This document shows, in pieces, positions 6,147-11,767 of a DNA stretch of 13,264 nt (its first letter is position 1; each line of letters starts with the position of its first letter). The notes below the pieces were generated by a model, which saw nothing but the letters and a program-made list of their open reading frames with translations, had not been told where the DNA came from and did no database searches. The translations under genes were made by a program, and so were the position numbers. Origin of the DNA: Oscillospiraceae bacterium (lineage in GTDB: Bacteria > Bacillota > Clostridia > Oscillospirales > Ruminococcaceae); NCBI GenBank assembly GCA_017848155.1, contig JAGAKC010000423.1, positions 1 to 13,264 of the forward strand, read 5' to 3'.

Positions 6147-6920
6147 TCAGCCGTTCTCTGCTGCCTTGATGATAGTTGTGAAGTCAGCAGCCTTCAGGGA
6201 AGCGCCGCCGATAAGACCACCGTCAACGTTCTTCTTGGAAACCAGCTCAGCAGCGTTTGCAGCGTTCATGGAGCCGCCGTACTGGATAGTGATAGCCTCT
6301 GCAACGTCAGCGCCGTAGAGCTTAGCGAGTGTAGCACGGATGAATGCGCATACCTCCTCAGCCTGATCTGCTGTTGCGGTCTTGCCTGTGCCGATAGCCC
6401 ATACAGGCTCGTAAGCGATAACGCACTTCTTAAGGTCGTCTGCCTCGATGCCGAAGAAGTCAAGCTTGATCTGACGAGCGATCACTTCCTCTGTGATGTT
6501 GCACTCACGCTCCCAGAGAAGCTCGCCAACGCAAACGATGGGCTTAAGACCTGCGGCAAGAGCAGCCTTTGTTCTCTTGTTTACAGTTTCGTCTGTTTCA
6601 GCGAAGTACTGTCTGCGCTCGGAGTGGCCGAGTACTACGTACTCAACGCCCATCTCTGCCAGCATGTCAGCGGAGATCTCGCCTGTGAAAGCGCCGCTCT
6701 TCTCGAAGTGGCAGTTCTCAGCGCCGATCCTGATGTTTGTGCCCTCTGTAGCAGCCAGAGCTGTTTCAAGGTTTGTGAAAGGAACGCAAGCCACGATCTC
6801 AACAGACTTTACGTCTGCTACCATGCCCTTGAGCTCGTCCAGAAGTGCCTTTGCCTCGGGACGTGTCTTGTTCATCTTCCAGTTGCCTGCGATTATTGCT
6901 TTTCTTGTTGCCTTGTTCAT
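6147..6920 (-). CDS. tpiA: Triosephosphate isomerase
   Basis: Interconverts dihydroxyacetone phosphate and glyceraldehyde 3-phosphate as a cytoplasmic TIM barrel. From ATG 6920 it has 257 residues, a normal size. Catalytic residues are visible: K15 in AGNWKMNK (11-18), H99 in LGHSERR (97-103) and E171 in AYEPVWAIGTGK (169-180), whose latter part is the flexible loop 6. The phosphate-binding GGS (215-217) and GGLIGGASL (234-242) close the barrel. I chose this start because AAGGAG (6930-6935) lies 9 nt upstream and the canonical N-terminus follows at once. The same frame stays open far upstream into a pentapeptide-repeat sequence, which is listed separately. It lies between pgk and gpmI in the glycolytic block. 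Confidence 0.95.
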   Translation of the reverse strand: MNKATRKAIIAGNWKMNKTRPEAKALLDELKGMVADVKSVEIVACVPFTNLETALAATEGTNIRIGAENCHFEKSGAFTGEISADMLAEMGVEYVVLGHSERRQYFAETDETVNKRTKAALAAGLKPIVCVGELLWERECNITEEVIARQIKLDFFGIEADDLKKCVIAYEPVWAIGTGKTATADQAEEVCAFIRATLAKLYGADVAEAITIQYGGSMNAANAAELVSKKNVDGGLIGGASLKAADFTTIIKAAENG

Positions 6921-7253
6921 TGTTTTATTCTCCTTATGATTATTTTTATAGAAGTCCATCATTTCATGAACGCTTACACCGTCTATCGTCATTCCGTCCA
7001 GCCTGCAGTTTACTATTGCGGCACCTGTGAGGTCGCATTTTTCAAGACTCGCACCGCTGAGATCGCATTGCAGAAAGCCTGCGCCGCGAATATCGTTCTC
7101 GACAAAGCCTGCGCCCTTTAGCTGGGTTCGTATAAAAGCAGAGCCTTCCAGGGTGCTTTCCTCTATGTCGCAGCACAGCCTGCTGCGCTCGATACGGAGA
7201 TCTTCGGAGCTGCATTCGCTTATCAGCGATATCTTTTCGTTGATAATGTTCAT
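6147..7253 (-). CDS. Possible pentapeptide-repeat/TPI fusion (in-frame N-terminal extension of tpiA)
   Basis: A frame from ATG 7253, with GAGGT at 7259-7263, runs 111 codons and then continues without a stop into tpiA, for 368 residues in total. Residues about 33-92 are twelve unbroken pentapeptide units (STLEG, SAFIR, TQLKG, AGFVE, NDIRG, AGFLQ, CDLSG, ASLEK, CDLTG and so on). These predict a right-handed quadrilateral beta-helix of three turns. Residues 93-111 look like a translated intergenic leader, rich in A/T codons and containing the tpiA Shine-Dalgarno (AAGGAG read as codons). This suggests a separate pentapeptide gene that lost its stop, with ribosomes either running through to a fusion or re-initiating at the tpiA ATG. 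Pentapeptide proteins have varied roles; none can be assigned here. Whether the fusion exists as protein is unknown. Confidence 0.55.
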   Translation of the reverse strand: MNIINEKISLISECSSEDLRIERSRLCCDIEESTLEGSAFIRTQLKGAGFVENDIRGAGFLQCDLSGASLEKCDLTGAAIVNCRLDGMTIDGVSVHEMMDFYKNNHKENKTMNKATRKAIIAGNWKMNKTRPEAKALLDELKGMVADVKSVEIVACVPFTNLETALAATEGTNIRIGAENCHFEKSGAFTGEISADMLAEMGVEYVVLGHSERRQYFAETDETVNKRTKAALAAGLKPIVCVGELLWERECNITEEVIARQIKLDFFGIEADDLKKCVIAYEPVWAIGTGKTATADQAEEVCAFIRATLAKLYGADVAEAITIQYGGSMNAANAAELVSKKNVDGGLIGGASLKAADFTTIIKAAENG

Positions 7254-7270
7254 GGTCTACCTCAAAGAAT

Positions 7271-7290
7271 AGGGCAGATCGCTCTGCCCT
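7271..7290. other. Stem-loop in the pgk-tpiA intergenic gap
   Basis: AGGGCAGA (7271-7278), loop TCGC, TCTGCCCT (7283-7290) is a perfect 8-bp stem. In the direction of the genes (-) it is followed only by ATTCTTTG, a poor T-run, so it should act as a leaky terminator, a processing site or a 3'-end stabiliser of pgk mRNA. On + a T6 run (7296-7301) follows 5 nt after the stem, which would block antisense transcription. Confidence 0.6.
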
Positions 7291-7312
7291 ATCTGTTTTT
7301 TGGATTTAGGAA

Positions 7313-8533
7313 TTACTTGTCCTGAATTACATCGATACCGGGAAGTACCTTACCCTCGAGGTACTCGAGAGAAGCGCCGCCGCCTGTGGAGATGTGGCTC
7401 ATCTTGTCGGAGTAGCCGAGCTGTACAACAGCAGCTGCGGAGTCGCCGCCGCCGATGATCGTTGTAGCGTCAGCCTCTGCAAGACCCTTAGCTACTGCGA
7501 TAGTACCCTTTGCGAGGATGGGGTTCTCAAATACGCCCATAGGACCGTTCCAGACAACAGTCTTTGCAGCCTTAGCCTCGTTAGCGAACAGCTCCATTGT
7601 CTTGGGACCGATGTCAAGACCCATCATGTCAGCAGGGATCTTGTCGGAGTCAACAACGGATACCTCTACCTCAGCGTCGATGGGGTCAGGGAATGCCTTT
7701 GTGATAGTTGTGTCGATGGGCAGGAGCAGCTTCTTGCCGTTAGCCTCTGCCTTAGCGAGCATCTCCTTGCAGTAGTCGATCTTCTCGTTGTCAACGAGGG
7801 ATGTGCCTACCTCATAGCCCTTAGCCTTGAGGAAGGTGTAAGCCATACCGCCGCCGATGATGAGTGTATCGCACTTCTCGAGGAGGTTGGAGATAACGTT
7901 CAGCTTGTCAGCAACCTTAGCACCGCCGAGGATAGCAACGAAGGGACGAACGGGATCCTCAACAGCGTTGCCGAGGAAGTCGATCTCCTTGTTCATCAGG
8001 TAGCCTACAGCTGTTTCCTTAACGAACTTTGTAACGCCTGCTGTGGAAGCGTGCGCTCTGTGAGCAGAGCCGAAAGCGTCCATTACGAAGAACTCACCGT
8101 CAACGAGAGCGCCGAGCTCCTTAGCGAACTCCTCACCGTTCTTTGTTTCCTCTGCGCCACGGAAGCGTGTGTTCTCGAGAACAACGATCTCGCCGTCGTT
8201 CATAGCAGCAACAGCAGCCTTTGCGTTGTCGCCTACAACTGTATCGTCCTTAGCGAATGTTACCTTTGTGGAAACCAGCTCAGCGAGTCTTTCAGCAGCA
8301 GCCTTCAGGGAGAACTTGTCCTCAGGACCGTTCTTCGGCTTGCCGAGGTGAGAGCACAGTACGATCTTTGCGCCGTTCTCAACCAGCTTGTTGATGGTGG
8401 GAAGCGCAGCAACTATTCTGTTGTCGTTTGTGATCTTGCCTTCCTTCATGGGGACATTGAAGTCAACTCTTACGAGGACCTTCTTGCCCTTTACTGCGAG
8501 GTCTTCTACGTGTTTCTTGTTAAGCTTGCTCAT
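7313..8533 (-). CDS. pgk: Phosphoglycerate kinase
   Basis: Makes ATP from 1,3-bisphosphoglycerate, the first substrate-level phosphorylation of glycolysis, in the cytoplasm. The ATG at 8533 with AAAGGAAA about 8 nt upstream gives 406 residues, close to the usual 390-400. An in-frame ATG at 8569 adds 12 residues ([12 protein letters not shown]) but has no ribosome site and precedes the conserved start. Signatures are VRVDFNVP (21-28), CSHLGKPK (60-67), [34 protein letters not shown], the WNGPMGVFE hinge region and the C-terminal nucleotide-binding GGGDSAAAV and [11 protein letters not shown]. It is the first gene of the block in this window and has its own promoter, so gapA must be elsewhere. 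The product should be abundant; the strong promoter and biased codons fit. Confidence 0.96.
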   Translation of the reverse strand: MSKLNKKHVEDLAVKGKKVLVRVDFNVPMKEGKITNDNRIVAALPTINKLVENGAKIVLCSHLGKPKNGPEDKFSLKAAAERLAELVSTKVTFAKDDTVVGDNAKAAVAAMNDGEIVVLENTRFRGAEETKNGEEFAKELGALVDGEFFVMDAFGSAHRAHASTAGVTKFVKETAVGYLMNKEIDFLGNAVEDPVRPFVAILGGAKVADKLNVISNLLEKCDTLIIGGGMAYTFLKAKGYEVGTSLVDNEKIDYCKEMLAKAEANGKKLLLPIDTTITKAFPDPIDAEVEVSVVDSDKIPADMMGLDIGPKTMELFANEAKAAKTVVWNGPMGVFENPILAKGTIAVAKGLAEADATTIIGGGDSAAAVVQLGYSDKMSHISTGGGASLEYLEGKVLPGIDVIQDK

Positions 8534-8567
8534 TTTTTTATTTCCTTTCGTTATGAAAATATTGAAC

Positions 8568-8606
8568 ATACCATGGTGAGTCCCTTATTACCTAAGGTAT
8601 ATCACC
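8568..8606 (-). promoter_or_regulatory. Structured 5' leader of pgk with two crossing inverted repeats
   Basis: On the - strand, in order: GGTGA (8606-8602), ATACC (8600-8596), TCACC (8579-8575), GGTAT (8572-8568). The first pairs with the third and the second with the fourth, an A-B-A'-B' arrangement that gives either alternative helices or a pseudoknot. A local TACC-TTA-GGTA hairpin competes. It lies between the predicted start of transcription (about 8610) and the ribosome site. It matches no riboswitch I know. Confidence 0.35.
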
Positions 8607-8616
8607 CACAAGATAT

Positions 8617-8645
8617 ATTGTACTATATTTTATAGAATTTTGCAA
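8617..8645 (-). promoter_or_regulatory. Sigma-A promoter of the pgk-tpiA-gpmI block
   Basis: On the - strand TTGCAA (8645-8640) and TACAAT (8622-8617) are 17 bp apart, in very A/T-rich DNA. Transcription should start near 8610, giving a leader of about 77 nt. Confidence 0.85.
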
Positions 8646-8673
8646 GTATTTTTTCATATTATTTGAGAAAAAA

Positions 8674-8748
8674 TTAACGCAACACCGCACAAAGACCACT
8701 TTTTGGTTTTGCACGCATCTTGCTTGCATCTTTTCCGTTATCTTGCAC
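8674..8748 (-). CDS. Possible 24-residue basic peptide inside the intergenic element
   Basis: GTG at 8748 follows AAGGAG (8759-8754) by 5 nt and opens 24 codons ending TAA at 8676-8674. The peptide is polar and basic, MQDNGKDASKMRAKPK at the N-terminus and SGLCAVLR at the end, with no membrane segment. The stop lies just outside the left inverted repeat of the surrounding element. It matches nothing I can name. It may be chance, or a peptide carried by a repeated element. Confidence 0.2.
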   Translation of the reverse strand: MQDNGKDASKMRAKPKSGLCAVLR

Positions 8749-8848
8749 AAATTCTCCTTGACAGGCGCCAGCCTGCCTGCGTCGAATTTGTACGATCTAA
8801 CGAAAGATCTGACGGCGCAATCTGCGTACGATCTTTGTGCGTTATTGC
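8679..8848. repeat. Structured ~170-bp intergenic element with inverted terminal repeats (MITE-like or ncRNA)
   Basis: This fills most of the gene-free stretch between pgk and the Nudix gene. The ends, 8679-8695 and 8832-8848, are 17-bp inverted repeats with 15 matches, including ten in a row (CGCACAAAGA / TCTTTGTGCG). Inside are further pairings: ACAAATTC (8747-8754) with GAATTTGT (8784-8791), enclosing CAGGC-GCCA-GCCTG (8762-8775); GATCT-AACGAA-AGATC (8794-8809); and CGCA-ATC-TGCG (8816-8826). GTACGATCT occurs directly at 8790-8798 and 8826-8834. TTAAC flanks both sides (8674-8678 and 8851-8855), though not flush on the right. It encodes no transposase. A small non-autonomous mobile element and a folded RNA gene are both possible. 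Confidence 0.6.
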
Positions 8849-8882
8849 TTTTAACAGCTTGTTCAGCCTGTATTTATTGAAT

Positions 8883-8911
8883 TTGACATAATACCGTGAG
8901 CAGTGTATAAT
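8883..8911 (+). promoter_or_regulatory. Perfect consensus sigma-A promoter of the Nudix gene
   Basis: TTGACA at 8883-8888 and TATAAT at 8906-8911 with a 17-bp spacer match the consensus exactly. A GCAGCTGC palindrome lies at the likely start point (8915-8922). Such perfection is unexpected for a housekeeping Nudix gene and implies strong or repressor-controlled expression. Confidence 0.9.
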
Positions 8912-8954
8912 ATAGGCAGCTGCAGGGGAATATATACAGATATGAGGTGATCTT

Positions 8955-9449
8955 ATGGATTTTATCTACTGCCCGAAATGCGGTGAAAGGCTCATGAAAA
9001 GGGAGATGGGGGACGAGGGGTTCGTGCCGTTCTGTGAAAGCTGTGAAAGACCGTGGTTTTCGTTTTCTTATCCTTGCGTCATCTGCCTTGTGGAGAATGA
9101 AGTGGGCGAGATAGCGCTGATACGGCAGACCTATGCCACGGAGCGTTTCGTGTGCGTTGCAGGCTTTATTGCGCAGGGTGAAACTGCCGAGCATGCCGCA
9201 CGACGTGAGATAGCCGAGGAGATAGGTCTTGAGGTGCAGGAGCTGACTTATGTGGGAAGCTACTTTTATCGGAAGAATGACGATCTGATGCTTGGCTTTG
9301 CGGCGCAAGTGAAAAAGGCTCCGTTCACCCTTTCGGAGAACGAGGTGGAGTCTGCAAGGTGGTTTTCCGTCACGGATGCCGCAAAGGAGCTTGAAAAGGG
9401 CTGCACGGGCAAGGAGCTGCTTCGTGACCGGCTGGAGATGAAAAAGTAA
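8955..9449 (+). CDS. Zinc-ribbon Nudix hydrolase (NudC-like architecture)
   Basis: Nudix enzymes cleave a diphosphate bond in substrates of the form nucleoside diphosphate linked to X. The 164-residue chain starts at ATG 8955 behind GAGGTGA (8944-8950). An N-terminal zinc ribbon has C6, C9, C27 and C30. The Nudix box, residues 70-92, matches G-x5-E-x7-REuxEExGu exactly (GFIAQGE...REIAEEIGL). After it comes SYFYRKNDDLMLGF (102-115), where NAD(H) pyrophosphatase NudC would show SQPWPFP before the LMLGF stretch. The zinc ribbon and LMLGF resemble NudC, but the missing motif and shorter length leave the substrate open, so I give no symbol. It has its own strong promoter. A short Asn/Gln-rich gene follows on the same strand with no terminator visible between. 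Confidence 0.88.
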   Translation: MDFIYCPKCGERLMKREMGDEGFVPFCESCERPWFSFSYPCVICLVENEVGEIALIRQTYATERFVCVAGFIAQGETAEHAARREIAEEIGLEVQELTYVGSYFYRKNDDLMLGFAAQVKKAPFTLSENEVESARWFSVTDAAKELEKGCTGKELLRDRLEMKK

Positions 9450-9486
9450 AATGTTATGAATATTCTTCATGTTCGTGTGCAGAATA

Positions 9487-9510
9487 ATGTTGCGGCGGAA
9501 AGCTGCACAT
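9487..9510 (+). promoter_or_regulatory. Leader hairpin before the Asn/Gln-rich peptide
   Basis: ATGT (9487-9490), a bulged T, GCGGC (9492-9496), loop GGAAA, GCTGC (9502-9506), ACAT (9507-9510). It lies about 10 nt before the AGGAGGAG ribosome site and may protect the 5' end or modulate translation. No promoter is clear in 9450-9486. Confidence 0.35.
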
Positions 9511-9536
9511 CATTACACACAGGAGGAGTTTGTATC

Positions 9537-9638
9537 ATGTCTAACCATAACGATCAGAACAAGCAGAATCAGAACAGCCAGAACAACCAGAACAAGCAGA
9601 ATCAGAACAACAAGCAGAACAACGACAACCGTGGCTGA
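9537..9638 (+). CDS. 33-residue Asn/Gln-rich low-complexity peptide
   Basis: The ATG at 9537 follows a very strong AGGAGGAG (9521-9528) by 8 nt and encodes 33 residues. By my count 14 are Asn and 8 are Gln, with three Lys, and there is no hydrophobic segment or signal peptide. The core is built from units like QNKQNQN and SQNNQ. The frame opens upstream to 9456, but only the internal ATG has a ribosome site. It ends 14 nt before a terminator stem. No family is recognised. Soluble, disordered Asn/Gln-rich small proteins occur in spores and stress responses of Firmicutes, and spoVM in the window makes a spore role conceivable, but that is only conjecture. Confidence 0.7.
   Translation: MSNHNDQNKQNQNSQNNQNKQNQNNKQNNDNRG
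9555..9609 (+). repeat. 33-nt-period repeat in the Asn/Gln-rich gene
   Basis: The same 22-nt stretch beginning CAGAACAAGCAGAATC occurs at 9555-9576 and 9588-9609, an 11-codon period. Identity at the DNA level, including synonymous positions, suggests recent duplication by slippage, so the copy number may vary between strains. Confidence 0.7.
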
Positions 9639-9652
9639 TAGCTGAACAGAAG

Positions 9653-9687
9653 ATTTGCCCCGAACTATTTCGGGGCAAATTTATTTG
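9653..9687 (+). terminator. Intrinsic terminator after the Asn/Gln-rich gene
   Basis: ATTTGCCCCG (9653-9662) pairs with CGGGGCAAAT (9671-9680) around an 8-nt loop, followed by TTTATTTGT. On the - strand the stem is followed by CTTCTGTT, so it may also weakly end the dtd transcript, whose stop is at 9692. Confidence 0.88.
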
Positions 9688-9691
9688 TCTG

Positions 9692-10126
9692 TTATTCTAA
9701 TACTATCGTAAAAGGTCCGTCGTTCACAAGGCTTACCTTCATGTCTGCGCCGAATATACCCGTCTGCACTACGGGTATCTCCCTGCGGCACAGCTCTGTG
9801 AAATATCCGTACAGGCGCTCCGCTTCATCGGGCGCCTTTGCCATAAGGAAATTCGGACGGTTGCCCTTGCGGCAGTCCGCATACAGTGTGAACTGCGATA
9901 TTATCAGCAGCTCTCCGCCCACGTCCTTCAGCGAAAGGTTCGTCTTGCCGTTTTCGTCCGAGAATATCCGCAGGTTTATCATCTTCGTGTAGAGTCTTTC
10001 GCACTGTGCTTCGGTGTCCTCCTGACCTATTCCCAGCAGTACAAGGTACCCTTTTCCTATCTCTCCGCAGACCCTTCCGTCCACCTTTACATCTGCATGC
10101 TCCACACGTTGTATAACTATCTTCAT
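9692..10126 (-). CDS. dtd: D-aminoacyl-tRNA deacylase
   Basis: Removes D-amino acids (and glycine) wrongly attached to tRNA, a cytoplasmic proofreading step. The 144-residue frame starts at ATG 10126 with GAGGA about 7 nt upstream; the family is about 145-150 residues. It begins MKIVIQRV, has SQFTLYAD (77-84), KGNRPNF (87-93) and the cross-subunit NDGPFT (135-140), where NDGPVT is the commoner form. It starts 15 nt after the TPM-domain gene ends, so it is probably the last gene of the sir2-zinc ribbon-TPM-dtd transcript. Functional linkage to those genes is not obvious; it may be there for co-expression only. Confidence 0.95.
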   Translation of the reverse strand: MKIVIQRVEHADVKVDGRVCGEIGKGYLVLLGIGQEDTEAQCERLYTKMINLRIFSDENGKTNLSLKDVGGELLIISQFTLYADCRKGNRPNFLMAKAPDEAERLYGYFTELCRREIPVVQTGIFGADMKVSLVNDGPFTIVLE

Positions 10127-10141
10127 ATTACTGTCCTCTGC

Positions 10142-11767
10142 TTATCTTCTGCGTCCGCCGCCGCCGCGTCCGCTCCTGCTCCGGCCACCGCCGCCGCTTC
10201 TGCCGCCGCCCGATGAGCTGCGGCTTATCTTGTGGGAGGTGGTGTATTCACGTATGAATACATCGCTTCTGTGCGTGAATCTCGTGCGTGTGCTGTCCAT
10301 ATATGTACGGGCGCTTACAGGCTTTCTTTTCGTGTAGCCTCTCCTGAAGCCTGATGTTACGATAAATGCAATAAGCGCCGCAAATCCGAGCGGCATTGCC
10401 CATTCGAAGATGAAGCGGTCGATATCGCCCTCGTAGGTGTAGCTGTAGTCATCATCGTAATCGTAGTAATAGTCATCGCCTATATCATCCGCATTGTCTA
10501 TCACCACGCAGAAGGTGTTTACCGCCTCATAGTAGCCGTATTCCTTCAGGTCGCCCTGTATCTCGGCGAGCATGGGGTCTGTCTTGCCGTTTACGATGTC
10601 GGTACCCCTGCCGTAGCTGCTTATGTAGTCGTACTGTGTGTCGTTGTCCAGAAGCAGCAGGATGTAGTTGCTGCCGTAGCCGAAGGAATCGTCTGCGAAA
10701 TCATCTGCATACTGCTTTGACGACTTTCCGCCGAGGTCGTCGGTTATGACTACGCCGATGTTGCACTGTGCGGAGGCTGCGGTCTTTTCAAGCGTTGGCA
10801 GCAGCATATTCTGCTCCTGTGCGGTGAGCGAATCGTCATAGTCCATGATGACCACCATGAACTTTTCCGCCGAGGGCAGCTCCACATCCGAAACGTCCAC
10901 TCCGAAATAGTCACAGAAGCCCACCAGCGCCGCAAAATAGCCGCTCCTGTCAAGCTCCTCATACACAGCGTCGAAGATGCTCTGTATATGACCGCTGTAC
11001 AGCTCCGTGCCGAGTCCGCTGAAGGATATCCAGTCAAAGCTGTCAGGGTCAGTGGTCAGCAGCATTACTATCGCATCCGAATCCTTTCCGAAATGATGGT
11101 CAAGGAAGTCATCCGCAGCCTTGCCCGACTGCTTTCCGTCAAGGTCGTCGTCGATGATGATACCTATGTGGCACTGTGCGTTATATGCCGCCTGTATCAG
11201 CAGTCCCGAAAGCTCCTGCTGCTGCTCTGTGGTCAGTGCGTCGGCTTCGTCATCTATCACCACACTGTATGATGGCACGGACGGCTGCTCGGTGTATTCA
11301 TACGGCACAGCGCCGAGGAGTATGGGCAGCTTATATGCTCCGTCTATAACAGACCTGTCCTTCATGTCCGCCATTATCTGCACGAGGATATCGTCCTTAA
11401 GTGAGGAGTATCTGTCCTTTGCGCTGCCGCCAAGCACCAGCGTTGCTTCATCGCAGTCGCCCTTCACCACAAGATATACCGAGGCGCTGTCGCTGCCGAA
11501 GATATCCTCCATCTGACGGTCAGCATAGTCCGTGATATCCTCGCCGTAAAGCTCGTCCACAAAGGATATTCCTATATTGCAGCCAAGGTCGTTTGCTGCA
11601 TTCATCAGCTGCCCGCGAAGCTCCATCTCGTCGTCCATCGTTATGGCGTCTGAAACGTCTATGACTGACGCAGCGTATCCGTCTGCGTATGAGGGAAATA
11701 TCATGCATGCTGCGGTCATCACAGCGGCAAGCGCCGTGCACAGCAGCTTCTTTATCTTACAAGCCAA
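10142..11767 (-). CDS. Membrane protein with three TPM-like domains and Arg/Gly-rich tail
   Basis: A 541-residue exported membrane protein. Residues 1-28 are a signal peptide with probable cleavage after SYA. Three similar alpha/beta blocks follow, about 34-153, 168-287 and 303-422. Each has a VIDDEADALT-like start, a CNIGI/CHIGI/CNIGV strand and a D/E-rich turn, as in TPM-fold (PF04536) domains. Then come an Asp/Tyr-rich linker (424-448), one transmembrane helix (about 452-472) and a basic tail ending in Ser/Gly/Arg repeats (517-541). The TPM blocks should face outside and the tail the cytoplasm. The start is TTG at 11767, 8 nt after GGGAGG, overlapping the zinc-ribbon gene by 11 nt. The pair resembles B. 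subtilis YdjG/YdjH, partners of the phage-shock protein PspA; this assignment is inference. Most relatives have one TPM domain. Confidence 0.8.
   Translation of the reverse strand: MACKIKKLLCTALAAVMTAACMIFPSYADGYAASVIDVSDAITMDDEMELRGQLMNAANDLGCNIGISFVDELYGEDITDYADRQMEDIFGSDSASVYLVVKGDCDEATLVLGGSAKDRYSSLKDDILVQIMADMKDRSVIDGAYKLPILLGAVPYEYTEQPSVPSYSVVIDDEADALTTEQQQELSGLLIQAAYNAQCHIGIIIDDDLDGKQSGKAADDFLDHHFGKDSDAIVMLLTTDPDSFDWISFSGLGTELYSGHIQSIFDAVYEELDRSGYFAALVGFCDYFGVDVSDVELPSAEKFMVVIMDYDDSLTAQEQNMLLPTLEKTAASAQCNIGVVITDDLGGKSSKQYADDFADDSFGYGSNYILLLLDNDTQYDYISSYGRGTDIVNGKTDPMLAEIQGDLKEYGYYEAVNTFCVVIDNADDIGDDYYYDYDDDYSYTYEGDIDRFIFEWAMPLGFAALIAFIVTSGFRRGYTKRKPVSARTYMDSTRTRFTHRSDVFIREYTTSHKISRSSSGGGRSGGGGRSRSGRGGGGRRR

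Noticed and set aside
8534..8569. Extended pgk start at ATG 8569
   Set aside because: The added residues [12 protein letters not shown] look like translated leader; ATG 8533 has the ribosome site and the conserved N-terminus.
7394..8635. Long open frame on + opposite pgk (413 codons)
   Set aside because: It is wholly antisense to a confident, codon-biased glycolytic gene, has no ribosome site and no recognisable domain; the same holds for 5050-6069 and 6120-7121.
8674..8855. Target-site duplication TTAAC flanking the structured element
   Set aside because: The right copy is two bases away from the inverted repeat, so a clean duplication is not shown; kept only as a weak hint.
8955..9449. 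Naming the Nudix gene nudC
   Set aside because: The SQPWPFP signature of NADH pyrophosphatase is absent and the protein is about 90 residues shorter.
9456..9536. N-terminal extension of the Asn/Gln-rich gene from ATG 9456
   Set aside because: It starts right after the Nudix stop without a ribosome site, and codes for sequence that also contains the leader hairpin and Shine-Dalgarno.
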